This document shows, in pieces, positions 57,954-64,000 of a stretch of 64,000 nt of DNA. The stretch comes from Thalassobacillus sp043497085. GTDB lineage: Bacteria > Bacillota > Bacilli > Bacillales > Halobacillaceae. The DNA lies in NCBI GenBank assembly GCA_043497085.1, contig JBIEKI010000011.1. One strand, 5' to 3'. Below the pieces are notes generated by a model. That model was not told the origin of the DNA. It did not search any database and saw only the letters and a program-made list of their open reading frames with translations. The number at the start of each line of letters is the position of its first letter. Within the stretch, counting starts at the first letter, position 1. A program made the position numbers and the translations under genes.

Positions 57954-58069
57954 TTATCTTCCATATATGATTTAGGTTGTCTTACATTATCTTAATCATA
58001 CGATTACAACCAGAAAAAATCCAATGGCCTGATTTGATCTAAGCATTGTTTTCTGTGAGCGAGCAGAAT

Positions 58070-58098
58070 TTGCAATCGGTTTTATTTTTCAGAATAAT
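58070..58098 (+). promoter_or_regulatory. Candidate promoter of the cyclodeaminase-symporter operon
   Basis: TTGCAA (58070-58075), 17-nt spacer, AATAAT (58093-58098), 39 bp before the ATG. Confidence 0.4.
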
Positions 58099-58137
58099 TT
58101 GGTAATATTCTTAAGTATACAGAAAGGAGAATGATAA

Positions 58138-59073
58138 ATGGAAGTAATCTCAGCAGAAGAAATCAAACAAAAGTTTTCCATGAAAGAAACCATGGAAGCT
58201 ATTGAGGATTTCTACAAAGAAAAAGAAGGAGACTACATTTCTCCTGATCGTATGCATATTGAGGATGGAGACAATACAGCTCTGCTAATGCCAGCATTTT
58301 ACGGTGATTATTATGCAACGAAGTTAGTGGGAGTAGCTCCGAATAACACGAACCTCGACAAAGACACGATTCATGGATTAATGATTTTATATAATCGTGA
58401 AACCATGGAACCATTATTCATGTGCGACGCCATCGCCATTACTTCGTTACGTACAGGTGCTCTTGGAGGTTTAGGCATGAAGTATTTGGCGAAAGAAGAT
58501 GCGAAAACCCTAGGAATCATCGGTACAGGAACACAAGGTTGGAGTCATTTGCAATCAGGACTTGTCGCCCGGGATATTAACGAAGTACATATCTTTAACC
58601 GTACAGAAGAGAAAGCACTGGCATATAAAAAGCAGGCAGAAAAAGCATTTCCGCACATCAGCTTTTATGTGTCTTCCGTAGAGGAACTGGTGAAGAAGTC
58701 AGATATCATCGTAACGACCACCACCTCTTCTAAGCCGGTATTACCGGAACTGGAGCCATCTGAATGGAAAGGAAAACAAATTGTCGGCGTAGGTTCCTTT
58801 CGACCGGCGATGCAAGAACTTTCGGATCAGGTATTGCAAGAAGCAGATGAAATCTACGTGGATGCTTCAAGCGCTTTACGGGAGTCAGGGGATATGATTC
58901 GAGCTAAAGAGTTACGTAAAGATTTAGAGGATACGTGGGACCTTGAAAAAATAATCAGAGAAAACCATTACCCTTCTGGTGTCCATGATAAGACAATTAT
59001 TTTCAAGTCTGTCGGTGCCTCTATTTTTGACTTAGTAACTGTCAAATCAGTGTATGAAACGTATTACAAATAG
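58138..59073 (+). CDS. Ornithine cyclodeaminase / mu-crystallin family protein
   Basis: 311 aa. NAD(P)-binding Rossmann loop IIGTGTQGWSHLQSG and the OCD-family VGSFRPAMQEL with the C-terminal VKSVYETYY. Family members include ornithine cyclodeaminase, ketimine reductase, alanine dehydrogenase (archaeal) and N-substituted amino acid enzymes; the substrate here cannot be fixed. First gene of a four-gene operon with a symporter, so it probably acts on an imported amino acid. AAAGGAGAATG upstream. Confidence 0.85.
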   Translation: MEVISAEEIKQKFSMKETMEAIEDFYKEKEGDYISPDRMHIEDGDNTALLMPAFYGDYYATKLVGVAPNNTNLDKDTIHGLMILYNRETMEPLFMCDAIAITSLRTGALGGLGMKYLAKEDAKTLGIIGTGTQGWSHLQSGLVARDINEVHIFNRTEEKALAYKKQAEKAFPHISFYVSSVEELVKKSDIIVTTTTSSKPVLPELEPSEWKGKQIVGVGSFRPAMQELSDQVLQEADEIYVDASSALRESGDMIRAKELRKDLEDTWDLEKIIRENHYPSGVHDKTIIFKSVGASIFDLVTVKSVYETYYK

Positions 59074-59085
59074 AAAGGTGGCAGA

Positions 59086-59313
59086 ATGATGCGAAAACTG
59101 ACAAGGAAAAAGTGGAAAGACCCGGGAATCGTCATGGTAATTATTTTATCTATTATCTCTTTGATCGTTTGGATATGGTGGCCGGCAGACACTTTTGTAG
59201 GTGGAATATCCCTAGCAGGATGGGCCATGTTTGTCTGCTTTTTCATATGGTTAGCGTTAACAGTCGCATATGTCGTTTGGATGGAAAGACTGGAAAAGAA
59301 AGAAATGCAATAA
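59086..59313 (+). CDS. Small two-TM membrane protein next to symporter (YhdT-like position)
   Basis: 75 aa, two TM helices (IVMVIILSIISLIVWIWWP and AGWAMFVCFFIWLALTVAYVVW). Immediately precedes an SSS-family symporter, as YhdT (DUF997) precedes PanF in enterobacteria; sequence similarity to DUF997 is plausible but not proven. Starts at one of two ATG codons (59086/59089), AAAGGTGG upstream. Confidence 0.7.
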   Translation: MMRKLTRKKWKDPGIVMVIILSIISLIVWIWWPADTFVGGISLAGWAMFVCFFIWLALTVAYVVWMERLEKKEMQ

Positions 59314-59327
59314 AGGAGTGAGTAATC

Positions 59328-60758
59328 ATGCAAGTAATGGAAACAATCATTTTAGCCATTTATTTAATCATTATGACCGTTATAGGAATTTGGTTCGCAA
59401 AGCGGGCTCACTCATCTGAAGGTGATTACTGGACAGCTGGCGGGCAGATTAATAGTTTTGTTGGATCATTCGCATTTTTTGCAGCGGTAGCAAGCTCAAG
59501 CTCACTGATGGGGGCTGTAGGTTCTGGTGTAGCATTAGGGGTTCCTTTTCTATTAGCCTACGGGTTCGGCGCAGTAGCTATCCCTTCATTTGCAATGTTT
59601 TTAATAGCTGGACAAATTAGAAGAACAGGCGTAAAAACTCTGCCTGAATTTTTCAAGCATAGGTACGGAAAATCGGTACAGATTGTTTCTGCTATTCTAG
59701 TCGTACTGAGTATGACTTTCTATATGATCCCCCAGTTGACAGCATCAGGGCTAATTGGTTCTTATGTGTTAGGGATTGATTATGTAACTGCTGTAATCAT
59801 TTTAGGGTTAGGATTCACACTTTATGCCGCACTAGGTGGAATGTGGGCGATTACATACACGGACTTGATTCAGGGTGCTGTCATGGTCATCGGAATGTTC
59901 ATTCTCGCTATTATTATTCTAATGGATCATGGTGGAGTTGGTTCGCTTGTTCAAGACGCGTTAGCAGTCGACCCTCAATTCGGTTCTATTACTCAACCAT
60001 GGATGTCTTACTTCGGTCTATTTGTTGCTTTTCTTTGGTTCGGAGTAGTATCACCGTCAGCTGTTATGAGGAACTTTGCTGCACGTGATGCGAAAACAGC
60101 ACGTCGCTCAGCTCTAGGAGCTTGTTTTTTGTATGTTACTGTATTCCTATTCGGATTTGTCATTGCATCGGCAGGTGCCAGCCTGGGGATTGCAGAATCA
60201 CTCGACAATCAGGATATGATTTTTATTTCCGTAATTGAGCATTACATGCCTGCCTTACTTGCCGGAGTTATGCTGGCCGGGTTATTAGCTGCAATCATGT
60301 CCTCAGCGGATGCGATGCTTCTGGCCGTATCTGCAGGAATCGCCCATGATATTTATAAAGAACATATTAATAAAAAAGCTTCCGAAAAGAAAGTCACTCG
60401 TCTAGGGTTAATTGTAATGATCTTAGCTAGTGTGGTTGGGATTATTTTCGCAATCGATCCCCCTCAATTGATCGCTGTCATGGTAGGTTGGGTAAGTGGC
60501 GCAATGCTTTCTGCTTTTGGCTTCCCACTAGTGTTAGGGCTTTGGTGGAAGCGTACCAATACAGCAGGAGCTTTAGCTGGTATGATTGGAGGAACGGTAG
60601 TTTTCATCATCATGGCATTATTACCATTTGCTCTTGTTTCCGAGCACTTAGTCTCTGCCCCCGTTTCAGCAATTCTTACGATTGTAGTAAGTTTAATGAC
60701 AGCCCCACCATCTGAAAAGATACAACAAGAAGTAGACAGCTATCACATGGAAGCATAA
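59328..60758 (+). CDS. Sodium:solute symporter (SSS family)
   Basis: 476 aa with 13 predicted TM helices. SSS signatures: GDYWTAGGQINSFVGSFAFFAAVASSSSLMG, RTGVKTLPEFFKHRYG and AAIMSSADAMLLAVSAGIAHDIYK. Nearest-looking relatives are PanF/YhdT-linked symporters; the solute may be an amino acid or an acid, given the OCD-family enzyme upstream. AAAGGAG ribosome site, 14 bp after the small protein. Confidence 0.9.
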   Translation: MQVMETIILAIYLIIMTVIGIWFAKRAHSSEGDYWTAGGQINSFVGSFAFFAAVASSSSLMGAVGSGVALGVPFLLAYGFGAVAIPSFAMFLIAGQIRRTGVKTLPEFFKHRYGKSVQIVSAILVVLSMTFYMIPQLTASGLIGSYVLGIDYVTAVIILGLGFTLYAALGGMWAITYTDLIQGAVMVIGMFILAIIILMDHGGVGSLVQDALAVDPQFGSITQPWMSYFGLFVAFLWFGVVSPSAVMRNFAARDAKTARRSALGACFLYVTVFLFGFVIASAGASLGIAESLDNQDMIFISVIEHYMPALLAGVMLAGLLAAIMSSADAMLLAVSAGIAHDIYKEHINKKASEKKVTRLGLIVMILASVVGIIFAIDPPQLIAVMVGWVSGAMLSAFGFPLVLGLWWKRTNTAGALAGMIGGTVVFIIMALLPFALVSEHLVSAPVSAILTIVVSLMTAPPSEKIQQEVDSYHMEA

Positions 60759-60770
60759 GCAGGTGAAAAA

Positions 60771-61337
60771 ATGAAACTGAACATCTTAGGAGAAGATTCT
60801 ATCCAGGAACACGAGCTTCCCAAGTATATGTATAAAGGCTTGAAGCCTTCGTTGAAACTGAATAAGAAACTCAATGAGAATGTAATTAAAAATGGGATCG
60901 TAAGGAGCGAAAAAGTCTATCAGCCAATGTGGACAGTGAAGATGCTAGTCATTGCTGATAGAAAACCGTTCCCACCCAAAATAAAGCCGAACATGGCTTT
61001 TGTGGATGCTATTTCAGGCTACCGGGGGTTATTTCCGAATGTACCTCCTGTCACCCAGCAGGAAGTAGCTTCATCAAAAGTTAAAAACGCTATAATTACA
61101 AGACAAGAACTACTAGAAAAATACGTAATAAATATTCAGGAAAAGCAAATCAGTCGGAACTATGTATTAAAAAAACCAAGATATGAGGTTAAAGAAGCAG
61201 AGGTAGTTTACTTGCCATTATGGCTAATAGAAGTGGACACTGATTTCTTCACAAAAACTTTCCTAATCAATGGTAACACAGGTGAGTCAGAAGATTTATT
61301 AAAGAAACTATGGAAATCAAACGAGTGGAAATTATGA
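60771..61337 (+). CDS. Unknown protein with two internal repeats
   Basis: 188 aa, soluble. Two related segments can be seen: KVYQPMWTVKMLVIAD...MAFVDAISGYRGLF (residues about 46-90) and VVYLPLWLIEVDTDFF...FLINGNTGESED (about 145-180), each with a VYxPxW strand start and a final (N/S)G turn, reminiscent of PepSY-like modules. No known function. 12 bp after the symporter and before a strong terminator, so it is the last gene of the operon. Confidence 0.7.
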   Translation: MKLNILGEDSIQEHELPKYMYKGLKPSLKLNKKLNENVIKNGIVRSEKVYQPMWTVKMLVIADRKPFPPKIKPNMAFVDAISGYRGLFPNVPPVTQQEVASSKVKNAIITRQELLEKYVINIQEKQISRNYVLKKPRYEVKEAEVVYLPLWLIEVDTDFFTKTFLINGNTGESEDLLKKLWKSNEWKL

Positions 61338-61369
61338 AAAAGGTGCTTGCAATTTAGCAAGCACCTTTT
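61338..61369. terminator. Bidirectional terminator: symporter operon and tRNA array
   Basis: Perfect 13-bp stem AAAAGGTGCTTGC (61338-61350) / GCAAGCACCTTTT (61357-61369). On minus it follows the last tRNA element by about 65 bp. Confidence 0.88.
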
Positions 61370-61434
61370 ATATATATTAAAAAGAAAAAGATCTCATCAG
61401 TCTTGGTGAAGATTAATTTTAATTCTAAATTATA

Positions 61435-61507
61435 TACCGGTCGAAACTGCACTCCCAAAGGGACACAATTTTGAGTCGTGCGCGTCTGCCAATTTCACCA
61501 CACCGGC
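61435..61507 (-). pseudogene. Decayed tRNA-Leu(CAA) pseudogene
   Basis: The 5' part copies tRNA-Leu(CAA) of 61809-61890, including D arm and anticodon loop CTCAAAA, but about 9 nt of the T-arm 3' strand and acceptor are deleted (GTTTCGA runs directly into CCGGT), and D-stem, anticodon-stem and T-stem positions are changed. It cannot fold a T arm. Confidence 0.85.
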
Positions 61508-61516
61508 ATATAAAAA

Positions 61517-61608
61517 TGGCGGAGAAGGTGAGATTCGAACTCACGCGACGGTTGCCCGCCCTAGCGCATTTCGAGTGCGCCCCCTTACAGCCACTTGGGT
61601 ACTTCTCC
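61517..61608 (-). tRNA. tRNA-Ser (CGA)
   Basis: 92 nt with encoded CCA and long variable arm; anticodon loop CTCGAAA between GCGCA/TGCGC. An addition to the trnD order, which in B. subtilis ends with Leu-Leu as I recall. Confidence 0.94.
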
Positions 61609-61618
61609 ATCCAGGCGA

Positions 61619-61702
61619 TGCGGATGAAGGGATTCGAACCCCCACGGTGTTACCACCACTAGACCCTGAATCCAGCGCGTCTGCCAGTTCCGCCACATCC
61701 GC
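61619..61702 (-). tRNA. tRNA-Leu (CAG)
   Basis: 84 nt, no encoded CCA. Acceptor GCGGATG/CATCCGC, long variable arm, anticodon loop TTCAGGG. Confidence 0.94.
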
Positions 61703-61808
61703 AAAGTATTAAATAATACCAGGCCTTAAAACTGTATAATAATAAGAAAAAAGACCCTTTCAGTAATATGAAAGAAGTCAATTCTCTAACAAATAAATTG
61801 TTAAGTAG

Positions 61809-61890
61809 TACCGGTGGCCGGGGTCGAACCGGCACTCCCGAAGGAACACGATTTTGAGTCGTGCGCGTCTGCCAATTCCGCCACACCGGC
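61809..61890 (-). tRNA. tRNA-Leu (CAA)
   Basis: 82 nt; acceptor GCCGGTG/CACCGGT with a G-T first pair; anticodon loop CTCAAAA; 3' end reads ACTA rather than ACCA. Confidence 0.93.
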
Positions 61891-61900
61891 ATATTGTTTA

Positions 61901-61974
<74 letters not shown>

Positions 61975-61998
61975 TTGTGATACCCTGAAAATTAAATA

Positions 61999-62073
61999 TG
62001 GAGCGAGAGACGGGATTCGAACCCGCGACCCCCACCTTGGCAAGGTGGTGTTCTACCACTGAACTACTCTCGC
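61999..62073 (-). tRNA. tRNA-Gly (GCC)
   Basis: 75 nt with CCA; acceptor GCGAGAG/CTCTCGC; anticodon loop TTGCCAA. Confidence 0.96.
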
Positions 62074-62081
62074 AATTTAAA

Positions 62082-62156
62082 TGGCTGGCCCAGCTGGATT
62101 CGAACCAGCGCATGACGGAATCAAAATCCGCTGCCTTACCGCTTGGCTATGGGCCA
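62082..62156 (-). tRNA. tRNA-Gln (TTG)
   Basis: 75 nt with CCA; acceptor TGGCCCA/TGGGCCA; anticodon loop TTTTGAT. Confidence 0.96.
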
Positions 62157-62172
62157 ACAGGCAAAGTAAAGA

Positions 62173-62249
62173 TGGGGCGACCGATGGGAATCGAACCCAT
62201 GAATGCCGGAGCCACAATCCGGTGCGTTAACCCCTTCGCCACGGCCGCC
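62173..62249 (-). tRNA. tRNA-His (GTG)
   Basis: 77 nt with CCA and an encoded G at -1 opposite C73; anticodon loop TTGTGGC. Confidence 0.96.
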
Positions 62250-62253
62250 ATAA

Positions 62254-62327
62254 TGGCAGGGGTAGTAGGAATCGAACCCACATCAAAGGTTTTGGAGACC
62301 TTCGTTTTACCATTAAACTATACCCCT
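62254..62327 (-). tRNA. tRNA-Trp (CCA)
   Basis: 74 nt with CCA; acceptor AGGGGTA/TACCCCT; anticodon loop CTCCAAA. Confidence 0.96.
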
Positions 62328-62332
62328 ATATA

Positions 62333-62418
62333 TGGTGGAGGGAGTAGGACTCGAACCTACGAACCCGATGGGAGCGGATTTACAGTCCGCCGCGTTTGGC
62401 CAACTTCGCTATCCCTCC
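62333..62418 (-). tRNA. tRNA-Tyr (GTA)
   Basis: 86 nt with CCA and a long variable arm; anticodon loop CTGTAAA. Confidence 0.96.
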
Positions 62419-62442
62419 ATTGTAATGAAGAAAACTATTCAA

Positions 62443-62504
62443 TGGTGCACTTACAGCACACGGTTGTTTTCCAGCAAGAAGTTTATTCGACGTTGCAGGA
62501 AAAC
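62443..62504 (-). ncRNA. Structured spacer element A in the tRNA array
   Basis: Minus strand: hairpin 1 GTTTTCC (62504-62498) / GGAAAAC (62472-62466), T-T mismatch, GCAA/TTGC, loop CGTCGAATAAACTTC. Then hairpin 2 GTGC/GCAC around TGTAAGT (62459-62445), ending in CCA (62445-62443). Lies between tRNA-Thr and tRNA-Tyr. Confidence 0.6.
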
Positions 62505-62510
62505 CTACAA

Positions 62511-62586
<76 letters not shown>

Positions 62587-62596
62587 TAATCAGAAA

Positions 62597-62672
<76 letters not shown>

Positions 62673-62712
62673 TAAGTATTTAAATAATTATGAAACTATG
62701 TAAAAGTAATAA

Positions 62713-62789
62713 TGGCGGTCCGGACGGGACTCGAACCCGCGACCTCCTGCGTGACAGGCAGGCATTCTAACCAACTGAACTACCGGACC
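62713..62789 (-). tRNA. tRNA-Asp (GTC)
   Basis: 77 nt with CCA; acceptor GGTCCGG/CCGGACC; anticodon loop CTGTCAC. Confidence 0.96.
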
Positions 62790-62795
62790 ATAATT

Positions 62796-62861
62796 TGGTT
62801 GCGCTTTGCAGCACACGATTTTCAACTAGCTATGAAGATTATTCGACGTAGGAAGTTGAAA
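62796..62861 (-). ncRNA. Structured spacer element B in the tRNA array
   Basis: Minus strand: hairpin 1 TTTCAACT (62861-62854) / AGTTGAAA (62827-62820), a TC/CT internal loop, CTA/TAG, loop CGTCGAATAATCTTC. Hairpin 2 TGTGC / GCGCA around TGCAAA, then ACCA at 62799-62796. Same architecture as A with different stem bases. Confidence 0.6.
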
Positions 62862-62866
62862 TAAAT

Positions 62867-62932
62867 TGGTTGCACTTTGCAGTACTACTATCTTTCATTA
62901 GCAATGATGATTAATCGACGATGCAAATGAAA
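62867..62932 (-). ncRNA. Structured spacer element C in the tRNA array
   Basis: Minus strand: hairpin 1 TTTCATT (62932-62926) / AATGAAA (62899-62893), T-T mismatch, GCA/TGC, loop with CGTCGATTAATCATC. Hairpin 2 GTAC / GTGC around TGCAAA, then ACCA (62870-62867). In tandem with B at a 71-bp period. Confidence 0.6.
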
Positions 62933-62938
62933 AATAAT

Positions 62939-63015
<77 letters not shown>

Positions 63016-63066
63016 ATAATGTAAGACATTATATCTTACGATATTGAATTGGAAATGTGAATGAAA

Positions 63067-63142
63067 TGGTGGAGGATGCAGGGTTCGAACCTGCGACCCC
63101 TTGCTTGTAAGGCAAGTGCTCTCCCAGCTGAGCTAATCCTCC
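63067..63142 (-). tRNA. tRNA-Val (TAC)
   Basis: 76 nt with CCA; acceptor GGAGGAT/ATCCTCC; anticodon loop CTTACAA. Confidence 0.96.
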
Positions 63143-63150
63143 TATGTAAG

Positions 63151-63225
63151 TGGTGACCCGTACGGGATTCGAACCCGTGTTACCGCCGTGAAAGGGCGGT
63201 GTCTTAACCACTTGACCAACGGGCC
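63151..63225 (-). tRNA. tRNA-Glu (TTC)
   Basis: 75 nt with CCA; acceptor GGCCCGT/ACGGGTC; anticodon loop CTTTCAC. Confidence 0.96.
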
Positions 63226-63234
63226 AATATGATA

Positions 63235-63327
63235 TGGCGGAGAGCGAGGGATTCGAACCCTCGAGACCGCGGTAACGGTCTACACGAATTCCAATCGTGC
63301 TCCTTCGGCCAACTCGGACAGCTCTCC
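63235..63327 (-). tRNA. tRNA-Ser (GGA)
   Basis: 93 nt with CCA and long variable arm; anticodon loop TTGGAAT. Confidence 0.96.
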
Positions 63328-63328
63328 A

Positions 63329-63403
63329 TGGCTCCACCGGTAGGATTCGAACCTACGACCGATCGGTTAACAGCCGATTGCTCTACCACTGAGCTACGGT
63401 GGA
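63329..63403 (-). tRNA. tRNA-Asn (GTT)
   Basis: 75 nt with CCA; acceptor TCCACCG/CGGTGGA; anticodon loop CTGTTAA. First tRNA after the 5S gene. Its 5' end takes part in a 35-bp direct repeat. Confidence 0.96.
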
Positions 63404-63427
63404 ATATTGTAAAGGTGTGTATCATTG
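63393..63427. repeat. 35-bp direct repeat, copy at tRNA-Asn 5' end
   Basis: Identical to 63547-63581. It contains the first 11 nt of tRNA-Asn plus 24 bp of its upstream flank. Confidence 0.9.
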
Positions 63428-63508
63428 AGCTACAACCTAAGTTATATGCTCGTCGTTCAACCCTTTTGTTCAACTTTCTGGCTACATAAACAGTGTTGAA
63501 CTCCTTGC

Positions 63509-63546
63509 AAAGCTTACTTCGAAGTTTAGTCGAAGAGGTTAGCTTC
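63509..63546 (-). ncRNA. Possible structured spacer element D
   Basis: Minus strand GAAGCT (63546-63541), A, AC, a loop containing TTCGACTAAACTTC, then GT, A, AGCTTT (63514-63509). Same long-stem, mismatch, short-stem, loop plan as A-C and a loop close to CGTCGAATAAACTTC; the CCA-ending hairpin 2 is not obvious. Confidence 0.4.
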
Positions 63547-63581
63547 GCTACGGTGGAATATTGTAAAGGTGTGTATCATTG
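63547..63581. repeat. 35-bp direct repeat, second copy (tRNA-Asn 5' fragment)
   Basis: Exact copy of 63393-63427. Here the tRNA part stops after 11 nt, so it is a tRNA-Asn fragment with its own flank. Confidence 0.9.
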
Positions 63582-63625
63582 GTGTGATTTTGTTAACAAG
63601 CAGATCTTTAAGAAAATAAGTCCAG

Positions 63626-63739
63626 GCTTGGCAGCGTCCTACTCTCACGGGGATAAACCCGACTACCATCGGCGCTGGAGAGCTTAACTGCTGTGTTCGG
63701 CATGGGAACAGGTGTGACCTCTCCGCTTTCGCCACCAAA
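63626..63739 (-). rRNA. rrf: 5S ribosomal RNA
   Basis: About 114 nt. It begins TTTGGTGGCGAAAGCGGAGAG and ends GGACGCTGCCAAGC, with the conserved CCCATGCCGAACACAG and GGTAGTCGGG segments. Confidence 0.96.
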
Positions 63740-63877
63740 CCTTAATCTTTTTTTAGGGACAAGATATATTATATGCACCTTAGTCCAAAAATTCAAGGGT
63801 TTTTTATATTTTTATGTAAACCCTCAAAACTAGATAAGCAACATTCAACGACCCAACTTCTTCACGAATTATATTAG

Positions 63878-64000
63878 TTAAGTCCTCGATCGATTAGTAT
63901 CCGTCAGCTCCACGTGTCACCACGCTTCCACCTCGGACCTATCTACCTCATCGTCTCTGAGGGATCTTACTCACTCGAAGTGATGGGAAATCTCATCTAG
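63878..64000 (-). rRNA. rrl: 23S ribosomal RNA, 3' end (partial)
   Basis: The conserved 3' terminal domain is present (GATACTAATCGATCGAGGAC followed by TTAA). The gene continues beyond the right edge. No tRNA lies in the 138-bp spacer to 5S. Confidence 0.95.

Noticed and set aside
63740..63877. tRNA-Ile/tRNA-Ala in the 23S-5S spacer
   Set aside because: Spacer is AT-rich with no tRNA arms.

Overview
The window looks like the chromosome of a low-to-moderate GC, endospore-forming Bacillaceae (a Bacillus / Halobacillus / Virgibacillus-type organism). The case rests on: a gerA-B-C germinant receptor operon, a CotY/CotZ-type coat protein, prkA and yhbH, sigI-rsgI, a bmrCD exporter pair, a Bacillus-type Fnr with a C-terminal CxxCx4C cluster motif, NHEJ Ku/LigD of the Bacillus domain order, strong AGGAGG ribosome sites with frequent TTG/GTG starts, and a tRNA array after an rRNA operon in the same order as I recall for B. 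subtilis trnD. The species cannot be fixed from the sequence alone. Most genes, and the rRNA operon, are on the minus strand.

Layout. 1-5.3 kb: two ABC-2 permeases, an unknown membrane-anchored protein and the sigI-rsgI heat/envelope stress pair. 5.6-14.8 kb: PRC-barrel protein, flavodoxin-like protein, a 785-bp repeat-rich gap, a membrane-tethered trypsin-like protease, bmrCD behind a leader-peptide attenuator, a DUF389 membrane protein and a beta carbonic anhydrase. 14.8-24 kb: divergent ku/ligD, a coat protein, small membrane proteins, a YvgN-type reductase, an unlinked murG and a MATE exporter. 24-38.4 kb: aldehyde dehydrogenase, two large palindromic repeats, nupC, a LysM-CAP protein, a lipoprotein, the ger operon behind a sigma-G promoter, an NCS2 purine permease under candidate PurR boxes, proC, a K+/H+ antiporter and yhbH. 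38.7-48.5 kb: odhA-odhB, prkA, lipM and lipA, which together cover 2-oxoglutarate dehydrogenase and assembly of its lipoyl cofactor. 48.5-54.1 kb: small proteins, trmL, an amidase, ogt, queG, a PF09818-type ATPase and tRNA-Gly(TCC). 54.3-61.4 kb: a FabG plus two hot-dog-fold dehydratases operon, fnr, DUF202 proteins, and a four-gene operon (ornithine cyclodeaminase family, small membrane protein, sodium:solute symporter, unknown protein). 61.4-64 kb: 17 tRNA genes and one decayed tRNA-Leu, 5S rRNA and the 3' end of 23S rRNA, all on the minus strand.

The points most worth following up are: (1) four spacers in the tRNA array that fold into related hairpins, with stems differing by compensatory changes, a shared loop and in three cases a CCA-containing boundary; (2) a four-segment transcription attenuator with a 25-codon leader peptide ahead of bmrCD, plus a second mini-ORF; (3) tRNA fragments, namely an exact 30-nt half of tRNA-Gly and a 35-bp duplication of the tRNA-Asn 5' end; (4) two families of dispersed intergenic repeats; (5) an FNR box at exactly -41.5 from the predicted fnr start; and (6) promoter and cre sites that settle the odhA start codon. 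No CRISPR array, prophage or insertion sequence was seen.
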